NCBI RefSeq assembly: GCF_021379005.1
Contig: NZ_CP075171.1
Location: 4,960,001 to 5,024,000, forward strand
Reading direction: 5' to 3'
Origin: Leptodesmis sichuanensis A121
GTDB lineage: Bacteria; Cyanobacteriota; Cyanobacteriia; Leptolyngbyales; Leptolyngbyaceae
DNA length: 64,000 nucleotides
Shown piece after piece: positions 63,949 through 64,000 of this stretch. The translations under genes and the position numbers were made by a program. The notes below the pieces were generated by a model, which was not told the origin of the DNA, did no database searches, and was given only the letters and a program-made list of their open reading frames with translations. Positions within the stretch are counted from its first letter, which is position 1. Each line of letters begins with the position of its first letter.

Positions 63949-64000
63949 GGATTCCTACCTTTTGCCGTCAATTATCATGGACATACTCAGGGCGGAACCA

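Overview
The window comes from a cyanobacterium. It carries psaF-psaJ (photosystem I), a LysR regulator of RbcR type, a phytochrome with a GAF-domain bilin cysteine, a phycobiliprotein-like gene, a cyAbrB regulator, CRY-DASH, and a high density of the palindrome GCGATCGC (HIP1) typical of cyanobacteria. Cyanobacterial short tandem repeats and palindromic repeats suggest a filamentous or Leptolyngbya-like genome, but the genus cannot be fixed from the sequence alone.

Layout. 1-6.3 kb: signalling genes, namely a phytochrome (cut by the window edge), a urea-receptor-like domain fused to a PP2C phosphatase, a diguanylate cyclase, an anti-sigma-type ATPase and a STAS-like protein. The phosphatase, ATPase and STAS protein look like a partner-switching module. 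6.3-25 kb: envelope and general metabolism (glycosyltransferases, radical SAM, peptide-export ABC transporter, Rieske oxygenase, M16 peptidase homologue, a ligase/polymerase-like membrane protein, ferredoxin, tRNA-Ser, EamA and PiT transporters, CRY-DASH, M28 peptidase), with a patch of broken mobile and accessory DNA at 16.2-16.7 kb.

25.4-38.0 kb is the accessory island and the main result. A ternary NTP-dependent conflict operon (Trypco1 protein; trypsin-TIR protein with a C-terminal coiled coil; VMAP with a matching N-terminal coiled coil; MoxR AAA+ ATPase; vWA/SAV_2336-type protein ending in an FGE-sulfatase/C-type-lectin domain) is followed by a complete diversity-generating retroelement (DGR): a second FGE-sulfatase target gene, avd, reverse transcriptase and an adenine-rich template repeat. 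The variable repeat in the conflict operon (VR1, 32798-32922) and the one in the second target (VR2, 34671-34797) differ from the template (TR, 36481-36605) almost only at template adenines. The retroelement is therefore diversifying the presumed sensor tip of a suicide or immune-like effector system. The locus also shows damage: a one-base frameshift splits the large vWA-FGE gene, a 2-nt expansion at the end of VR2 changes the C-terminus of target 2, and a decayed third target abuts tsaD.

38-45 kb: housekeeping (tsaD, psaF, psaJ, gmk, remA-like, rqcH-like, cobW-like) and a likely small RNA at about 42.9-43.0 kb. 45-54.9 kb: two different ClC chloride channels (one fused to USP domains) flanking a cyAbrB gene, then a PstS-like protein, a Ser/Thr kinase and rbcR. 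55-64 kb: a conserved unknown gene, an intact IS630-type element inserted exactly at the edge of a dispersed palindromic repeat, a ferredoxin and phycobiliprotein-like pair, alaS, an FAD oxidoreductase, prmA and a DUF938 methyltransferase.

All functional calls are from reading the translated sequences; no database search was run.
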